A model generated the notes under the pieces. The model saw only the letters and a list, made by a program, of their open reading frames with translations. It had not been told where the DNA came from and ran no database searches. From assembly GCA_025354525.1 (NCBI GenBank), contig JANXMS010000035.1, positions 1 through 46,179 of the forward strand: a stretch of DNA of 46,179 nucleotides, given 5' to 3'. This DNA is from Acidobacteriota bacterium (GTDB taxonomy: Bacteria; Acidobacteriota; Terriglobia; Bryobacterales; Bryobacteraceae). Position numbers and translations under genes: made by a program. Shown piece by piece: positions 16,164 through 27,073 of this stretch; position 1 is the first letter of the stretch; each line of letters opens with the position of its first letter.

Positions 16164-17912
16164 CTACTCGACGCGGAGGATGAGGATGGTCTGATCGTCG
16201 AACTGGGGGGCGTCGGCGACGTGGAGTTGGACGTCGGCGAAGATGGCGTCAACGACGGCTTGGGGGGCGTCGCCGCAGTGGCGCTTGATGGCTAGGCCTA
16301 AGCGGTCGCGGCCGTACTCGACTCCGGCTTCGTTAAAGGCGTCGAGGATGCCGTCGGAGGTGAGGACAATCAGATCGCCGGATTGGAGTTGGACGACGGT
16401 TTCGTCGTAACGGCGGTCCTCAAGAAGGCCGACGGGGACGCCGGAGGTTTCGGGATTTAAGAGTTCGTCGCCTCGGCAGATGATGGGAGGGGTGCCGCCG
16501 GCGTTGGCCATGGTTAGGCGTAGGGTGCGGGCGTCCCAGAGCATGGCGAGAAGGGTCGCGTACTGGGCTTCGGCTTTACGTTCGGCTAGGTTTGTATTTA
16601 GGGCGCGGAGGAGGTCGGCGGGACCTCGCTTGCGGCGGGCGAGGGAACGGAGGAGGCCACCGACCAGGGCGGCGTAAAGGGCGGCGGCGGCACCTTTGCC
16701 GGAAGAGTCGCCGAAGACGATAGCCATTTGGCCGTTTTCGTAGTCGAAGAAATCGAACAAGTCGCCGGAGATTTCGCGGGCTGGCTTCAGGCCGACGGCG
16801 ATTTGGAGCCCTTCGACTTCGGGGGGGTCGCTAGGCAGGAGGATGGTTTGGAGCTTGCGAGCGGCTTGGAGATCGTTTTCCATGCGCTGTTCGCGCTGGG
16901 TGATTTCGTCGTAGAGGCGGGCGTTTTCGACGGCGCTGGCGATGGTGGGGGCGAGGAGGGTGAGAATGCGGACGTGTTCGAGGGTGAAGTTATTAAGACG
17001 CGAGCTTTCGACGTCGAGGACACCGATGACGCGGTCGCGGAGGAGGAGGGGGACGGCTACTTCCGAGCGGATGTTGGGATGGGCGGCTATGTAGCGGGGA
17101 TCGGCGGCGGTGTCTTCGATGCGGATGGGCTGGCGGAGACGGGCGGCGGCGCCGGTGATGCCTTCGGCGAGGGGGATGTTGTCGGGGGTGACCTCTTCGT
17201 CGTAGCGAATGGAAAAGGTATGCCGGAGGACCTGGCGGGGCACGTCGATGAGGAGGATGGAGAAGGCGTCGTAGTCGATGAGGGAGCGGATGATTGCGGC
17301 GAGTTTCCGGAGGAGTTCGTCGAGATCGAGGATGGAGGAGAACTCTTGGGAGACGCGCGCGAGCGTGCGCATGGTGCGGTGTTGGACGTCGACGCGGCGG
17401 TAGAGGCGAGCGTTATCGATGGACGACCCGACGCGGGAGGCGAGGAGGTGGACGAGCATTTTGTCGTACTCGCTGTAGGCGTTGAGGGAGGTGGATTGGA
17501 GGTCGATGACGCCGACGAGTTTGCCGCGGGCGATCATGGGGGCGGCGAGTTCGCTGCGGACGGCGTCGAGGGCGGGGAGGTAGTTGGGGTCCTGGCGGAC
17601 GTCGTTTGAAAGCACGGTTTCGCGCGTCTGGGCGGCGATGCCGGTGATGCCTTCGCCGAGGGGGATGAGGAGCTTTTCGATGATTTCCTGGCGGTGGCCG
17701 ACGGCATAGCGGATGCGGAGGCCCTTGCGACGCTCGCTATAAAGCAAGATGGCGAAGAGCTGGGAGGGGATGACGCGGGTGACGATGCTGGCGACGTTGC
17801 TGAGGAGGCGGTCGAGGTCGAGCGTTTCCTGAGTGGCGGCGGCGACTTCGAGGAGGAAGTCGAGGATTTCTGTGCGGTCTTTGAAGCGGACGCCGGGAGT
17901 GGGCGGGGTCAT
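16164..17912 (-). CDS. GAF-GAF-SpoIIE protein phosphatase
   Basis: The 582-residue cytoplasmic protein has GAF1 at about 20-175 ([26 protein letters not shown]), GAF2 at about 190-345 ([28 protein letters not shown]) and a short coiled coil ([17 protein letters not shown]). A PP2C/SpoIIE domain follows, with [40 protein letters not shown] and FDDQTILIL carrying the metal-binding aspartates. Such proteins dephosphorylate anti-anti-sigma factors in response to GAF ligands. It is the last gene of a three-gene unit, its start overlapping the deoC-like stop as ATGA. Functional linkage to the sugar enzymes is not evident. Confidence 0.9.
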   Translation of the reverse strand: MTPPTPGVRFKDRTEILDFLLEVAAATQETLDLDRLLSNVASIVTRVIPSQLFAILLYSERRKGLRIRYAVGHRQEIIEKLLIPLGEGITGIAAQTRETVLSNDVRQDPNYLPALDAVRSELAAPMIARGKLVGVIDLQSTSLNAYSEYDKMLVHLLASRVGSSIDNARLYRRVDVQHRTMRTLARVSQEFSSILDLDELLRKLAAIIRSLIDYDAFSILLIDVPRQVLRHTFSIRYDEEVTPDNIPLAEGITGAAARLRQPIRIEDTAADPRYIAAHPNIRSEVAVPLLLRDRVIGVLDVESSRLNNFTLEHVRILTLLAPTIASAVENARLYDEITQREQRMENDLQAARKLQTILLPSDPPEVEGLQIAVGLKPAREISGDLFDFFDYENGQMAIVFGDSSGKGAAAALYAALVGGLLRSLARRKRGPADLLRALNTNLAERKAEAQYATLLAMLWDARTLRLTMANAGGTPPIICRGDELLNPETSGVPVGLLEDRRYDETVVQLQSGDLIVLTSDGILDAFNEAGVEYGRDRLGLAIKRHCGDAPQAVVDAIFADVQLHVADAPQFDDQTILILRVE

Positions 17913-18790
17913 TTTTGGCCTGCTTCGACGAGAATCTGGACGGAGGCGCTGGCTCCGATGCGGCTGGCTCCGGCGGCGGCCATGGTTTTAAGGTCCTCGT
18001 AGGAGCGGATGCCGCCGGAGGCTTTGACGCCGATGTTAGGGCCGACGGTGGCCCGCATGAGGGCGATGTCGGCGGCGGTGGCGCCGGACTTAGCGAAGCC
18101 GGTGGAGGTTTTGACGAAATCGGCTCCGGCTTGCTTGGCGGCTTGGCAGGCGGCGACTTTTTGCTGATCGTTGAGGAGGGCGGTTTCGAGGATGACTTTG
18201 AGAATGGCTCCGCCGCGATGAGCGGTATCGGCGACGGCGCGGATATCGGCTTCGACGGTGGGGAGGTCACCCGATTTGAGGGCGCCGATATTGAGGACCA
18301 TGTCGATTTCGGTGGCTCCGTTTTTGACGGCTTCGGCGGTTTCGGCGCACTTGGAGGCGGTGGTGGTGGCACCGAGGGGGAAGCCGACGACGGTGCAGAC
18401 TTTGACGGCGGAGCCGCGGAGTTCGCGGGCGACGAGGGGGACCCAGTAAGGGTTAACGCAGACGCTGGCGAAGACGTATTTACGGGCTTCGGCGCAGACT
18501 TTGCGGACTTCGTCAACGGTCGCGTCGGGGCGGAGGATGGTGTGATCGATGAGCGACGCGAGCGCGTTATCGATGCGGGTGAGCTTTTCGCTGGCGGAGA
18601 CGCGGCAGGCACCCGCGGCGACGATTTCCTTTGTCTTCTTTTCGCAGGTTTGGGCGCAACGGCCGGTGCAATCGGGGCAGACGAGTTCGGCGATGTTCAG
18701 GCCTTCGCCGCGTCGGGCGGAGGGTTGAACGCGGGAGAGGATTTGCTCTCCGATTTGGGCGACGAGTTGTTCGAGTTCGGCTTCAGTCAC
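17909..18790 (-). CDS. deoC: Deoxyribose-phosphate aldolase with Cys-rich N-terminus
   Basis: The 293-residue protein consists of an N-terminal extension of about 70 residues, with [12 protein letters not shown], and a DeoC core. Core motifs are [32 protein letters not shown], the Schiff-base lysine in DFVKTSTGF, and [13 protein letters not shown]. The enzyme cleaves 2-deoxyribose 5-phosphate to acetaldehyde and glyceraldehyde 3-phosphate. The extension is not found in standard DeoC (about 220-260 residues); its four cysteines could bind a metal. Some DeoC and RpiB-like proteins linked to bacterial microcompartments have extra N-terminal segments, but no shell protein is visible here. It overlaps rpiB by ATGA. 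Confidence 0.9.
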   Translation of the reverse strand: MTEAELEQLVAQIGEQILSRVQPSARRGEGLNIAELVCPDCTGRCAQTCEKKTKEIVAAGACRVSASEKLTRIDNALASLIDHTILRPDATVDEVRKVCAEARKYVFASVCVNPYWVPLVARELRGSAVKVCTVVGFPLGATTTASKCAETAEAVKNGATEIDMVLNIGALKSGDLPTVEADIRAVADTAHRGGAILKVILETALLNDQQKVAACQAAKQAGADFVKTSTGFAKSGATAADIALMRATVGPNIGVKASGGIRSYEDLKTMAAAGASRIGASASVQILVEAGQK

Positions 18791-19398
18791 TTGGCGTGTT
18801 TCTTTTCCAGGGCGGTGATTTTGTCGATGCGGGCTTGATGTCGGCCGGCGGCGTAGGGGGTGGCGAGCCAGGTGCGGAGGACATCTTCGGCCTGCGTCAT
18901 TGTAAGCATTTTGCCGCCGAGGGTTAGAACGTTGGCGGCGTTGTGTTCCTTTGAATTTCGGGCGGAAGCGCGGTCGTAGCAGAGGGCGGCGCGGATGCCG
19001 GGGACTTTGTTGGCGGCCATGGCGGAGCCGATGCCGGCACCGTCGATCATGATGCCGTAGGCGGCTTGGCGGGAGGCGACGGCGTTGGCTACCTTTTCCG
19101 CCAGGTCGGGGTAGTCGACCGGTTGTTCGGCTTCGACGCCGACGTCGAGGACGAGATAGCCGAGTTCGAGGAGGACGGGCTTGAGGGCTTCCTTCATGCG
19201 GAAGCCGCCGTGGTCGGCTCCGATGGCGATGGTGCGGGAGGGGTCAACGGGGGGGCGGATTTGGGAGGCTGGGAGTTCGACGAGGGCGACGCCACGTTCG
19301 CGCGCGAGATCGCGGGCCGCTGGGGTTACAATTGTCCCGGTGGCTATTTCGAGATGTCCATGCGAGGGCACGTCCTGTGCTGTGATTACTGGGGGCAT
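18787..19398 (-). CDS. RpiB/LacAB-family isomerase with N-terminal extension
   Basis: The 203-residue protein has a core starting at about residue 55 ([20 protein letters not shown]) with [38 protein letters not shown] and [15 protein letters not shown]. The fold is that of ribose-5-phosphate isomerase B. In RpiB the catalytic cysteine lies in a CGTGxG motif; the equivalent here is DGAGIG, so the cysteine is replaced by Asp. The N-terminal 50 residues ([19 protein letters not shown]) resemble a segment I associate with microcompartment proteins such as EutQ-like ones (inference). The substrate may differ from ribose 5-phosphate, so rpiB is not assigned with confidence. Confidence 0.8.
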   Translation of the reverse strand: MPPVITAQDVPSHGHLEIATGTIVTPAARDLARERGVALVELPASQIRPPVDPSRTIAIGADHGGFRMKEALKPVLLELGYLVLDVGVEAEQPVDYPDLAEKVANAVASRQAAYGIMIDGAGIGSAMAANKVPGIRAALCYDRASARNSKEHNAANVLTLGGKMLTMTQAEDVLRTWLATPYAAGRHQARIDKITALEKKHAK

Positions 19399-19436
19399 AC
19401 ATCCGCGTTGTGGCCAATGACGTAAACCTTATTGTA

Positions 19437-20825
19437 ATGTTTTGTAGCCTTCATCTGCCGATTTTGCTGTTCAGCGCCTCGATTGCGTTCGCGCATCCGA
19501 TGGGGAATTTTAGTGTTAGCCACTACACCCGATTGGAGGCGACGGCGTCGGGGCTGCGGTTGCGGTATGCGTTGGACTTGGCGGAGATTCCGACGTTTGA
19601 GCTGTTGCGGCAGTGGGGCGTGAAGGCGGACGGGCCGCGGGCGGAGTTGGAAGGAAAGGCGGCGGGGCAGATGGGGGAGTGGGCTAAGGGGCTGGAGATC
19701 CGAGTGGGCGGGAGGGCGGTCGAGCCGGTGGTGAAGCGGACGACGGTTAAGGTGAGCGAAGGGGCGGGGCAGATGGTGGTGATGCGGGTGGAGGGGGAGA
19801 TGGAGGTGGTGGCGGGAGCCGGGGCGGTGACGTTTGAAGACCGGAACTATGCGGAGCGGGCGGGTTGGAAGGAGATTGTGATTGTGGGGGGGAAGGGGGC
19901 GAGCTTGACGCGGGCATCGCAGGGGGCGGTGGAGCAAAGCGCGGGGTTGACGAAGTACCCGGAGGACCCGACGATGGCTCCGCCGCAGGATCTGCGGGCG
20001 GAGTTGGCTTGGACGGTGGCTAAGGTGGCTGCCGTGGTGGAGCCGGTGAAGGTGGCTCCGGTGGTGCAGCCAGTGAATCGCGAGCCGGTAATGAGTCCGG
20101 GAGCGAAGTCGGCGCGGGGCGAGGTGGCCAAGGGCGACTATTTGAGCGAATTGTTGGGGAAGGGGGAAATTTCGGGCGGTTTGATGGTGGTGGGTTTGAT
20201 GGTGGCGTTTGGTTTTGGGGCGATGCACGCGATGGCACCGGGGCATGGAAAGACGATCGTGGCGGCGTACCTCGTCGGAGCGCGGGGGACTTTTCGGCAC
20301 GCGATTCTGCTGGGTGGGATGGTGACTTTGACGCACACGATCAGCGTGTTTGGGTTGGGGATGGTGACGCTGTATTTGTCGCAGTACGTGATGGCGGCGC
20401 AGCTTGTGAAGACGTTGGGTGTGGTTTCGAGCGCGTCGATTGCATTGGTGGGTGTGTGGTTGCTGCTGCAACGGACGGGGGTGTTGGACCATGGCCATTC
20501 CCATGAGGTGGACGAAGTGGGCGGGGGGTCGCTGGTGGCGTTGGCGGTGAGTGGGGGGATGGTGCCGTGTCCGTCGGCGTTGATTCTGCTGCTTTCGGCG
20601 ATTTCGGTGGAGCGGACGGGATTTGGGCTCTTGCTGCTGGTGGCTTTTAGCTTGGGGTTGGCGAGCGTTTTGATGGCGATTGGCGTGGCGGTGCTTTATG
20701 CGAAAAATTTAATGCCACAGGGGGGTGGATGGCGGGAGAACTGGTTATTCCGGGCGGCACCGGTGATATCGGCTGGAGTGATTGTGGTGGTGGGGTTGGT
20801 GATGACGGGAATATCGTTGCAGTAA
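19437..20825 (+). CDS. NicO-family nickel/cobalt exporter
   Basis: I prefer ATG 19437 because MFCSLHLPILLFSASIAFAH then forms a signal peptide; GTG 19410 is an alternative. The product has about 462 residues. A periplasmic N-terminal domain of about 220 residues (MGNFSVSHYTRLEA) precedes about six membrane segments with the NicO signature FGAMHAMAPGHGKTIVAAYL and a His-rich loop DHGHSHE, then GGMVPCPSALILLL. RcnA/NicO exporters move Ni2+ or Co2+ out across the inner membrane. It ends just before a strong hairpin. It is divergent from the rpiB-like gene, with the two starts 38 bp apart. Confidence 0.85.
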   Translation: MFCSLHLPILLFSASIAFAHPMGNFSVSHYTRLEATASGLRLRYALDLAEIPTFELLRQWGVKADGPRAELEGKAAGQMGEWAKGLEIRVGGRAVEPVVKRTTVKVSEGAGQMVVMRVEGEMEVVAGAGAVTFEDRNYAERAGWKEIVIVGGKGASLTRASQGAVEQSAGLTKYPEDPTMAPPQDLRAELAWTVAKVAAVVEPVKVAPVVQPVNREPVMSPGAKSARGEVAKGDYLSELLGKGEISGGLMVVGLMVAFGFGAMHAMAPGHGKTIVAAYLVGARGTFRHAILLGGMVTLTHTISVFGLGMVTLYLSQYVMAAQLVKTLGVVSSASIALVGVWLLLQRTGVLDHGHSHEVDEVGGGSLVALAVSGGMVPCPSALILLLSAISVERTGFGLLLLVAFSLGLASVLMAIGVAVLYAKNLMPQGGGWRENWLFRAAPVISAGVIVVVGLVMTGISLQ

Positions 20826-20831
20826 ACGAAA

Positions 20832-20855
20832 ACGCGGACTCCAGAGAGTCCGCGT
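20832..20855. terminator. Bidirectional hairpin terminator
   Basis: ACGCGGACT (20832-20840) and AGTCCGCGT (20847-20855) form a 9-bp GC-rich stem with a 6-base loop. On the minus strand it is followed by TTTTCGTTT, so it should end the small gene to its right. On the plus strand the following CTTTAAAG is a weaker tail for the exporter gene. The position between two convergent genes supports the call. Confidence 0.8.
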
Positions 20856-20881
20856 CTTTAAAGAAGTTGGAAAACCAACAA

Positions 20882-21028
20882 CTACTTCTTTTCGTCTTTC
20901 TTCTTCTTCTTGGTCTTCTTCGTCTCTTCCTTCTTGTCGTCCTTCGGCTTATCGTCGGTCGAAGCGAAAACGGCAGTCATCGAGAGGGACACAACGGCCG
21001 CGAGGGCCAGGATAGCAAATTTTTTCAT
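20882..21028 (-). CDS. Small secreted Lys-rich protein
   Basis: The start is ATG 21028, 8 bases after AAGGAG; the ATG at 21115 lacks such a site. The 48-residue product has a clear signal peptide (MKKFAILALAAVVSLSMTAV, then FAS) and a mature part of almost only Asp, Lys, Glu and Thr (DDKPKDDKKEETKKT). No homologue is recognised beyond similar small secreted proteins in this group. A role in periplasmic charge buffering or cation binding is speculation. Confidence 0.7.
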   Translation of the reverse strand: MKKFAILALAAVVSLSMTAVFASTDDKPKDDKKEETKKTKKKKKDEKK

Positions 21029-21203
21029 GTTAGGATCTCCTTGAATTGCTCGGTCAGCCGTTGCGGGCGAAACCTTACGCCACCATTCTGCACGAAGTGG
21101 AGGGAGATCGCTCATAGCCCCGGTAGGCTAATCTGCCTCACTAATTTGGGTTATGAGGGAAGCTGTTGATTTTCAGGAAGTTTTAATGAGATAGGCTTAG
21201 GGT

Positions 21204-22559
21204 ATGTTTGATCGGATCACGGATCGAAGCATTAAAGACGTGCTGGTGTCCGGGTTTGGGCTGGTGATACTGATGCTGCTGGCGTCTGGATTCATAGGCG
21301 TTCGGAATGCGAAGGCGATCCAGGAGTCGGCGCAAAGGCTGGTGGGGGAGCAGGTGGGTACGGCGCAGTTGGTGGACGAGGTGCGTCGGGAGCAGGGTGC
21401 GTTGCAGGCGGTGTTCAACAATCTGAGCAAAGACCCGAATTCGGTGGACCGGAACGAGATTCTGTCGCAGTTGAACGAAGCGGACGTGGCGATGGAGCAG
21501 GTGGTGAAGTCGGGCGCGGGAACGCCGGACGAGGCGTTATGGAAAGAGTTGGGACGGACGGCGGGGTTGTTTTCGGCGGAGGCCAGGCGGGTGTTGGCGT
21601 TGGAGGATGCCGAGGGCGTGCTGCTTTCGGATGATCTGCTGGAGCGGCACGAGGCGGTGATTGAGATCGTCCAGCGTTTGATTGCGAGCGGGACGGTGCG
21701 GAGCGGGTTTGCGCAGCAGGTGCTGGATGCGAAATCTAGGACGCTGGTGCAGCAGTCGGTGATGTTGTTGGGGGCGGGGTTGTTGTTGGCGCTGGTGATT
21801 GCGGTTTTTACCGTGCGGATGACGGCGCAGTTGTCGCGGAAGATGGAGTGGCAGGCGGGGGAATTGAGCCGGGTTTCCTGGCACATGTTGGAGAACCAGG
21901 AGACGACGGCGCGGCGGTTTTCCCATGAGCTGCATGATGAGTTGGGGCAATCGCTGACGGCGGTGAAGGCGAATCTTGTAGCGCTTCAAAACGTCGCGTT
22001 GCAAAACGAGGCGGCCGCGGCGCGGGTGACGGATTGTTTGCAGTTAGTGGATGAGTCGATCAAAAACGTGCGGGAGATGTCGCAACTGTTGCGGCCGACG
22101 ATTTTGGACGATTTTGGATTGGATGCGAGTTTGCGGTGGCTGGCGGAGCGGTTTCAGCAGCGGACAGGCATCGAGGTGGAGTGCAAGGCGGATTTGGGGC
22201 AACGGCTGCCGGACGAGACGGAGACGCATCTGTTTCGGATTGCGCAGGAGGCGTTGACGAATGTGGCGCGGCATTCGGGAGCGACGCAGGTGACGATATC
22301 GCTGCGTCTGGACGGGGCGAATGCTCGACTTCGAATCGGCGACAATGGAGTGGGACAAGCTACCCAGGCGGCCGACGGTCGGAAGGGCATGGGCTTGACC
22401 GGAATGCGCGCTCGAGCTCGGGGCGTAGGCGGCGAGTTTACGTTGCGCCAGAACGGGGCGCAGGGATTGGAGATTGACGCGGCCGTGCCGGTGAAAACAC
22501 GGCGCGCCGACACACTGCCCGATGAGTACACGAAACATCAGAATCTTGTTGGTCGATGA
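21204..22559 (+). CDS. NarX/LiaS-type sensor histidine kinase
   Basis: The 451-residue inner-membrane kinase has TM1 at about 13-31 (VLVSGFGLVILMLLASGFIG), an extracytoplasmic helical domain of about 150 residues, TM2 at about 185-205 (VMLLGAGLLLALVIAVFTV), and a HisKA_3 domain with the phospho-accepting His in RFSHELHDELGQSLTAVKAN. An HATPase follows (FRIAQEALTNVARHSGATQV; GDNGVG). The external domain resembles four-helix-bundle chemoreceptor-type sensors, and the ligand is unknown. It overlaps the downstream response regulator by 38 bp, so the two are co-translated. Confidence 0.92.
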   Translation: MFDRITDRSIKDVLVSGFGLVILMLLASGFIGVRNAKAIQESAQRLVGEQVGTAQLVDEVRREQGALQAVFNNLSKDPNSVDRNEILSQLNEADVAMEQVVKSGAGTPDEALWKELGRTAGLFSAEARRVLALEDAEGVLLSDDLLERHEAVIEIVQRLIASGTVRSGFAQQVLDAKSRTLVQQSVMLLGAGLLLALVIAVFTVRMTAQLSRKMEWQAGELSRVSWHMLENQETTARRFSHELHDELGQSLTAVKANLVALQNVALQNEAAAARVTDCLQLVDESIKNVREMSQLLRPTILDDFGLDASLRWLAERFQQRTGIEVECKADLGQRLPDETETHLFRIAQEALTNVARHSGATQVTISLRLDGANARLRIGDNGVGQATQAADGRKGMGLTGMRARARGVGGEFTLRQNGAQGLEIDAAVPVKTRRADTLPDEYTKHQNLVGR

Positions 22560-23163
22560 CCATGCGGTAGTGCGGCAGGGATTTCGAATGATCCTAGCCG
22601 CGCAAGACGATATGGAGATTGTCGGAGAAGCGGGGAACGGCCGCGAAGCGATTGCCAAGGCGGCGGAGTTGCATCCGGACGTGGTGGTGATGGACGTGGC
22701 GATGCCGGAGTTGAACGGGATTGAGGCGACGCGCAGGTTGGCGGAGACTTCGCCACAGACGCGGGTGTTGGCGCTGAGCATGCACAAGGATTCGGTGTAT
22801 GTGCGGGAGATTCTGCGAGCAGGGGCGCGGGGATATCTGCTGAAAGATTCGATTGATGTGGATTTTTTGACGGCGGTGCGGGCGGTGGCCAGGGGCGAGG
22901 GGTATTTGAGCCCGGCGGTGAGCGATGCGGTGTTGACCGATTATCGAAAGCATGTGTCGGACCCGTTGGATCTGCTGAGCAGTCGAGAGCGGGAGGTGCT
23001 GCAGATGATCGCCGAGGGGAAGACGAACAAGGACGTGGCCGGGGTGCTGAACCTGAGTGTGTACACGGTGGACGCGCATCGGGGGCGGATCATGGAAAAG
23101 CTGAACCTGCATTCGACGGGGGAGCTAGTGCGGTTCGCGGTGCGCAAGGGTTTGATCGATTAA
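22522..23163 (+). CDS. NarL/FixJ-type response regulator
   Basis: The 213-residue protein has a receiver domain (ILLVDDHAVVRQGFRMILA, phospho-Asp in DVVVMDVAMPELNG, LALSMHKD, and the switch Lys in GYLLKDS) and a LuxR-type HTH (LSSREREVLQMIAEGKTNKD, then YTVDAHRGRIMEKLNLHSTG). It is a transcription factor activated by the kinase whose 3' end it overlaps. The start is ATG 22522 inside the kinase gene. Targets are unknown. Confidence 0.95.
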   Translation: MSTRNIRILLVDDHAVVRQGFRMILAAQDDMEIVGEAGNGREAIAKAAELHPDVVVMDVAMPELNGIEATRRLAETSPQTRVLALSMHKDSVYVREILRAGARGYLLKDSIDVDFLTAVRAVARGEGYLSPAVSDAVLTDYRKHVSDPLDLLSSREREVLQMIAEGKTNKDVAGVLNLSVYTVDAHRGRIMEKLNLHSTGELVRFAVRKGLID

Positions 23164-23173
23164 GGGAAGGCCT

Positions 23174-24226
23174 TTATGGGAGAACGACGGCCTCGATGAT
23201 TTCGAGGGGACGTTTCGGCGTTTCGCCATCGACGGGTTCTTTTTCAAAGGCGGCGAGGATGTCGAGGCCTTCGACAATGCGGCCGAAGATGGAGTATTGG
23301 CCGTCGAGGTGAGGGGCGTCGCCGAGCATGAGGAAGAACGACGTGGCGGCGGAGTTGGGGTCGTCGCCGCGGGCCATGGAGACAGTGCCGCGGACGTGTT
23401 TGCGCTCGAGGTTGAACTCACCTTTGAGATTGCGGACCCAGCGGTCGGCGTTGTGAGTGCGGCCGGGGGCGGGGAGGCCGCCTTGGACGACGAAGCCGGG
23501 GACGATGCGGTGGAACGGCGTCGCATTGTACCAACCGATGGCGGTGAGCTTGAGAAAATTGCGCACGTGCTCGGGAGCCCAGGTGGGCTCGAGGGCGATC
23601 TTCAAGGTGCCGAGGGTAGTTTTGAGGGCCACAATGCGGGCGAGTTCGGCGGGGGTGGCGTTTAGAAAGGGCTCGACCTTTTTCGGCTCGATGGAGACGG
23701 CGAGGATGCGAACGGGCGTGGTGGCGAAGCCGTTTTCCACGGCGGGGACTTGGGAAATTTTCTCGACGACGTCCATGCCTTCGGTGACGCGACCGAACGC
23801 GGAATACTGGCCGTCGAGGGCGGTCTGCGGCCCGACGCAGACGAAGAACTGGGCACCGTCGCTGCCGGCTTTGCCGGGAATGCGAACGGTGGAGACGGTG
23901 CCGCGCTCGTGTTTGAGATCGCTGAACTCGTTGGCGAGCAAATTGAGGCCGCCGGTCCCCCAGAGGTTGCGGGGGGTCTTTGGGTTCTTCAGCAGGGGGT
24001 CTCCGCCCTGGATAATGCCGCTCGAGACGACCCGGAAAAACGCGCTGCCGTTGTAGTAGCCTTGGCGGGCGCGGAGCAGGAATTGGTCGACGTGTTTGGG
24101 GGCTTTCTCTGGGGCGAAGCCGAAGCGAAAAGTGCCGAGGTCCGTGGTGACGACGGCTTCGAGATCGGCGGGGCGTTGGGCGCAGGCGGCGGTGGCCGCG
24201 AGGAGGAGGAGAGCGGGTAGGCGCAT
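23174..24226 (-). CDS. Secreted tandem cyclophilin peptidyl-prolyl isomerase
   Basis: ATG 24226 gives a signal peptide (MRLPALLLLAATAACAQ); the longer frame up to 24358 overlaps the previous gene and has no support. The 350 residues contain two cyclophilin-like domains: the first with FFRVVSSGIIQGGDP and DGAQFFVCVG, the second with FHRIVPGFVVQGGLP, MARGDDPNSAATSFFLMLGD and LDGQYSIFGRIVEG. The second keeps the Arg, Phe and Gln of the catalytic pocket best; the first is more diverged. It probably assists protein folding in the periplasm. It is co-transcribed with the DUF1080-like gene, one base after its stop. Confidence 0.9.
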   Translation of the reverse strand: MRLPALLLLAATAACAQRPADLEAVVTTDLGTFRFGFAPEKAPKHVDQFLLRARQGYYNGSAFFRVVSSGIIQGGDPLLKNPKTPRNLWGTGGLNLLANEFSDLKHERGTVSTVRIPGKAGSDGAQFFVCVGPQTALDGQYSAFGRVTEGMDVVEKISQVPAVENGFATTPVRILAVSIEPKKVEPFLNATPAELARIVALKTTLGTLKIALEPTWAPEHVRNFLKLTAIGWYNATPFHRIVPGFVVQGGLPAPGRTHNADRWVRNLKGEFNLERKHVRGTVSMARGDDPNSAATSFFLMLGDAPHLDGQYSIFGRIVEGLDILAAFEKEPVDGETPKRPLEIIEAVVLP

Positions 24227-24227
24227 C

Positions 24228-24887
24228 TTATTTTGAAATCCGGAGGTTGGCGAAGTGGGAGAGGCTGGAGGGGTCGATCCAGAGGGCGAGGCCGCCTTTC
24301 GCGTTGCCACTTTTAAGGTCGTTGATGACGAGGGTGGGCTGGTCGGCACCGTGGACATAGAGTTTTGCGGTGTTGCCGCGGACCTCGATTTTCACTTTGG
24401 TCCATTCGCCGGGGACGAGGTCGACGTAGGCTTCGTACATTTTGGGGAAGGCTTCGCGGAGCTTGCGCCAGCCGAATTCAGGGATGGAGATGTATTGGGC
24501 GGAGTGGTTGCGTTGGACCTGATCTTTCGAGCGGCCGTTGTACGGGCGGAGGTAGAAGGCGTTGTAGCTGGTCCCATCGGGGCTGACGCGGAAGGCGAAG
24601 CCGGTGAAGCCGCGGGACGCTTCGGAGGCTCCGGGGACGCGGTCGCCGGCGAGATCGAACTCGATGATGCCGTCCTGGAACTCGATGTCCCTCAGGATCG
24701 CGATGCGCTGTCCGTCGGGGAGATCGCCTGTGGCTTTGTCGGTAAGGCGGGTGGCGGTACGGCCTTTGAAGGAGACCTCCTCCACGGCGATGTTCTTCGG
24801 CTGCAGATCAGCGGGTCGAATGCTGACCGGCTTTGATTGCGCAACGAGCAAGAGCGAAGTGGAGAGAAAGAAAAAGCGGAGCTTCAT
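24228..24887 (-). CDS. Secreted concanavalin-like (DUF1080-type) protein
   Basis: The 219-residue protein has a signal peptide (MKLRFFFLSTSLLLVAQS) and a jelly-roll domain (IEFQDGIIEFDLAG, FTGFAFRVSPDGTSYNAFYL, VPGEWTKVKIEVRGNTAKLY). This pattern is that of DUF1080/LamG-like sugar-binding or glucanase-related domains common in Acidobacteriota and Planctomycetes. No catalytic acids could be assigned. It lies upstream of the cyclophilin, and its start is only 20 bp from the divergent ThuA start. Confidence 0.75.
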   Translation of the reverse strand: MKLRFFFLSTSLLLVAQSKPVSIRPADLQPKNIAVEEVSFKGRTATRLTDKATGDLPDGQRIAILRDIEFQDGIIEFDLAGDRVPGASEASRGFTGFAFRVSPDGTSYNAFYLRPYNGRSKDQVQRNHSAQYISIPEFGWRKLREAFPKMYEAYVDLVPGEWTKVKIEVRGNTAKLYVHGADQPTLVINDLKSGNAKGGLALWIDPSSLSHFANLRISK

Positions 24888-24907
24888 TTTAGTAGACTGG
24901 GGGCGCG

Positions 24908-26707
<1,800 letters not shown>

Positions 26708-26728
26708 TTTAGTTTGTTCTGTTCAAAC

Positions 26729-26759
26729 GGCCCGGGGTCCCGCTTTGGGGGCCCGGGCC
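26729..26759 (+). terminator. GC-rich hairpin after gap
   Basis: GGCCCGGG (26729-26736) pairs with CCCGGGCC (26752-26759) around a 15-base loop, 21 bp after the gap stop. No U-tract follows, so it may work as a weak or factor-assisted terminator. Confidence 0.6.
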
Positions 26760-27073
26760 CATCGTTTAGAATCGCTTCAAGAGAAGCCCGACTACAGTTT
26801 CAAATTCGACGTAACTGAATTTCTGAAAGCCAATCATGCGTGATCTCTCACGGGACGATCCATCGCCGTCGTTGACATTGATGAACCGCAGTGAGTGCAC
26901 CGAGAGGGAGCAAATCGAACGGCTGCACGTCCGGTCTCCTCGGTGAGCCCAGGCGCATTCTGGCTCTATCAAAGTCAACGACTGCTTGCGCCGAGTTCCT
27001 TTTTGCAAGATCTCCTCTTCGTATCCCCGGCAACTCGGAAGTTGACTTCGACCGGCGTCCCCGGGACTTCAGT
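26760..27073. other. Gene-free stretch
   Basis: Short frames on both strands overlap and show no family features. One plus-strand end (PRDFSLSQWLKE, stop at 27095-27097) could be the tail of a lost gene, but it is not identifiable. No RNA gene or repeat was seen. Confidence 0.4.

Noticed and set aside
16728-17609. Plus-strand Gly/Glu/Val-rich frame across the phosphatase gene
   Set aside because: It is a shadow of the GAF-SpoIIE gene on the opposite strand, whose motifs are clear.
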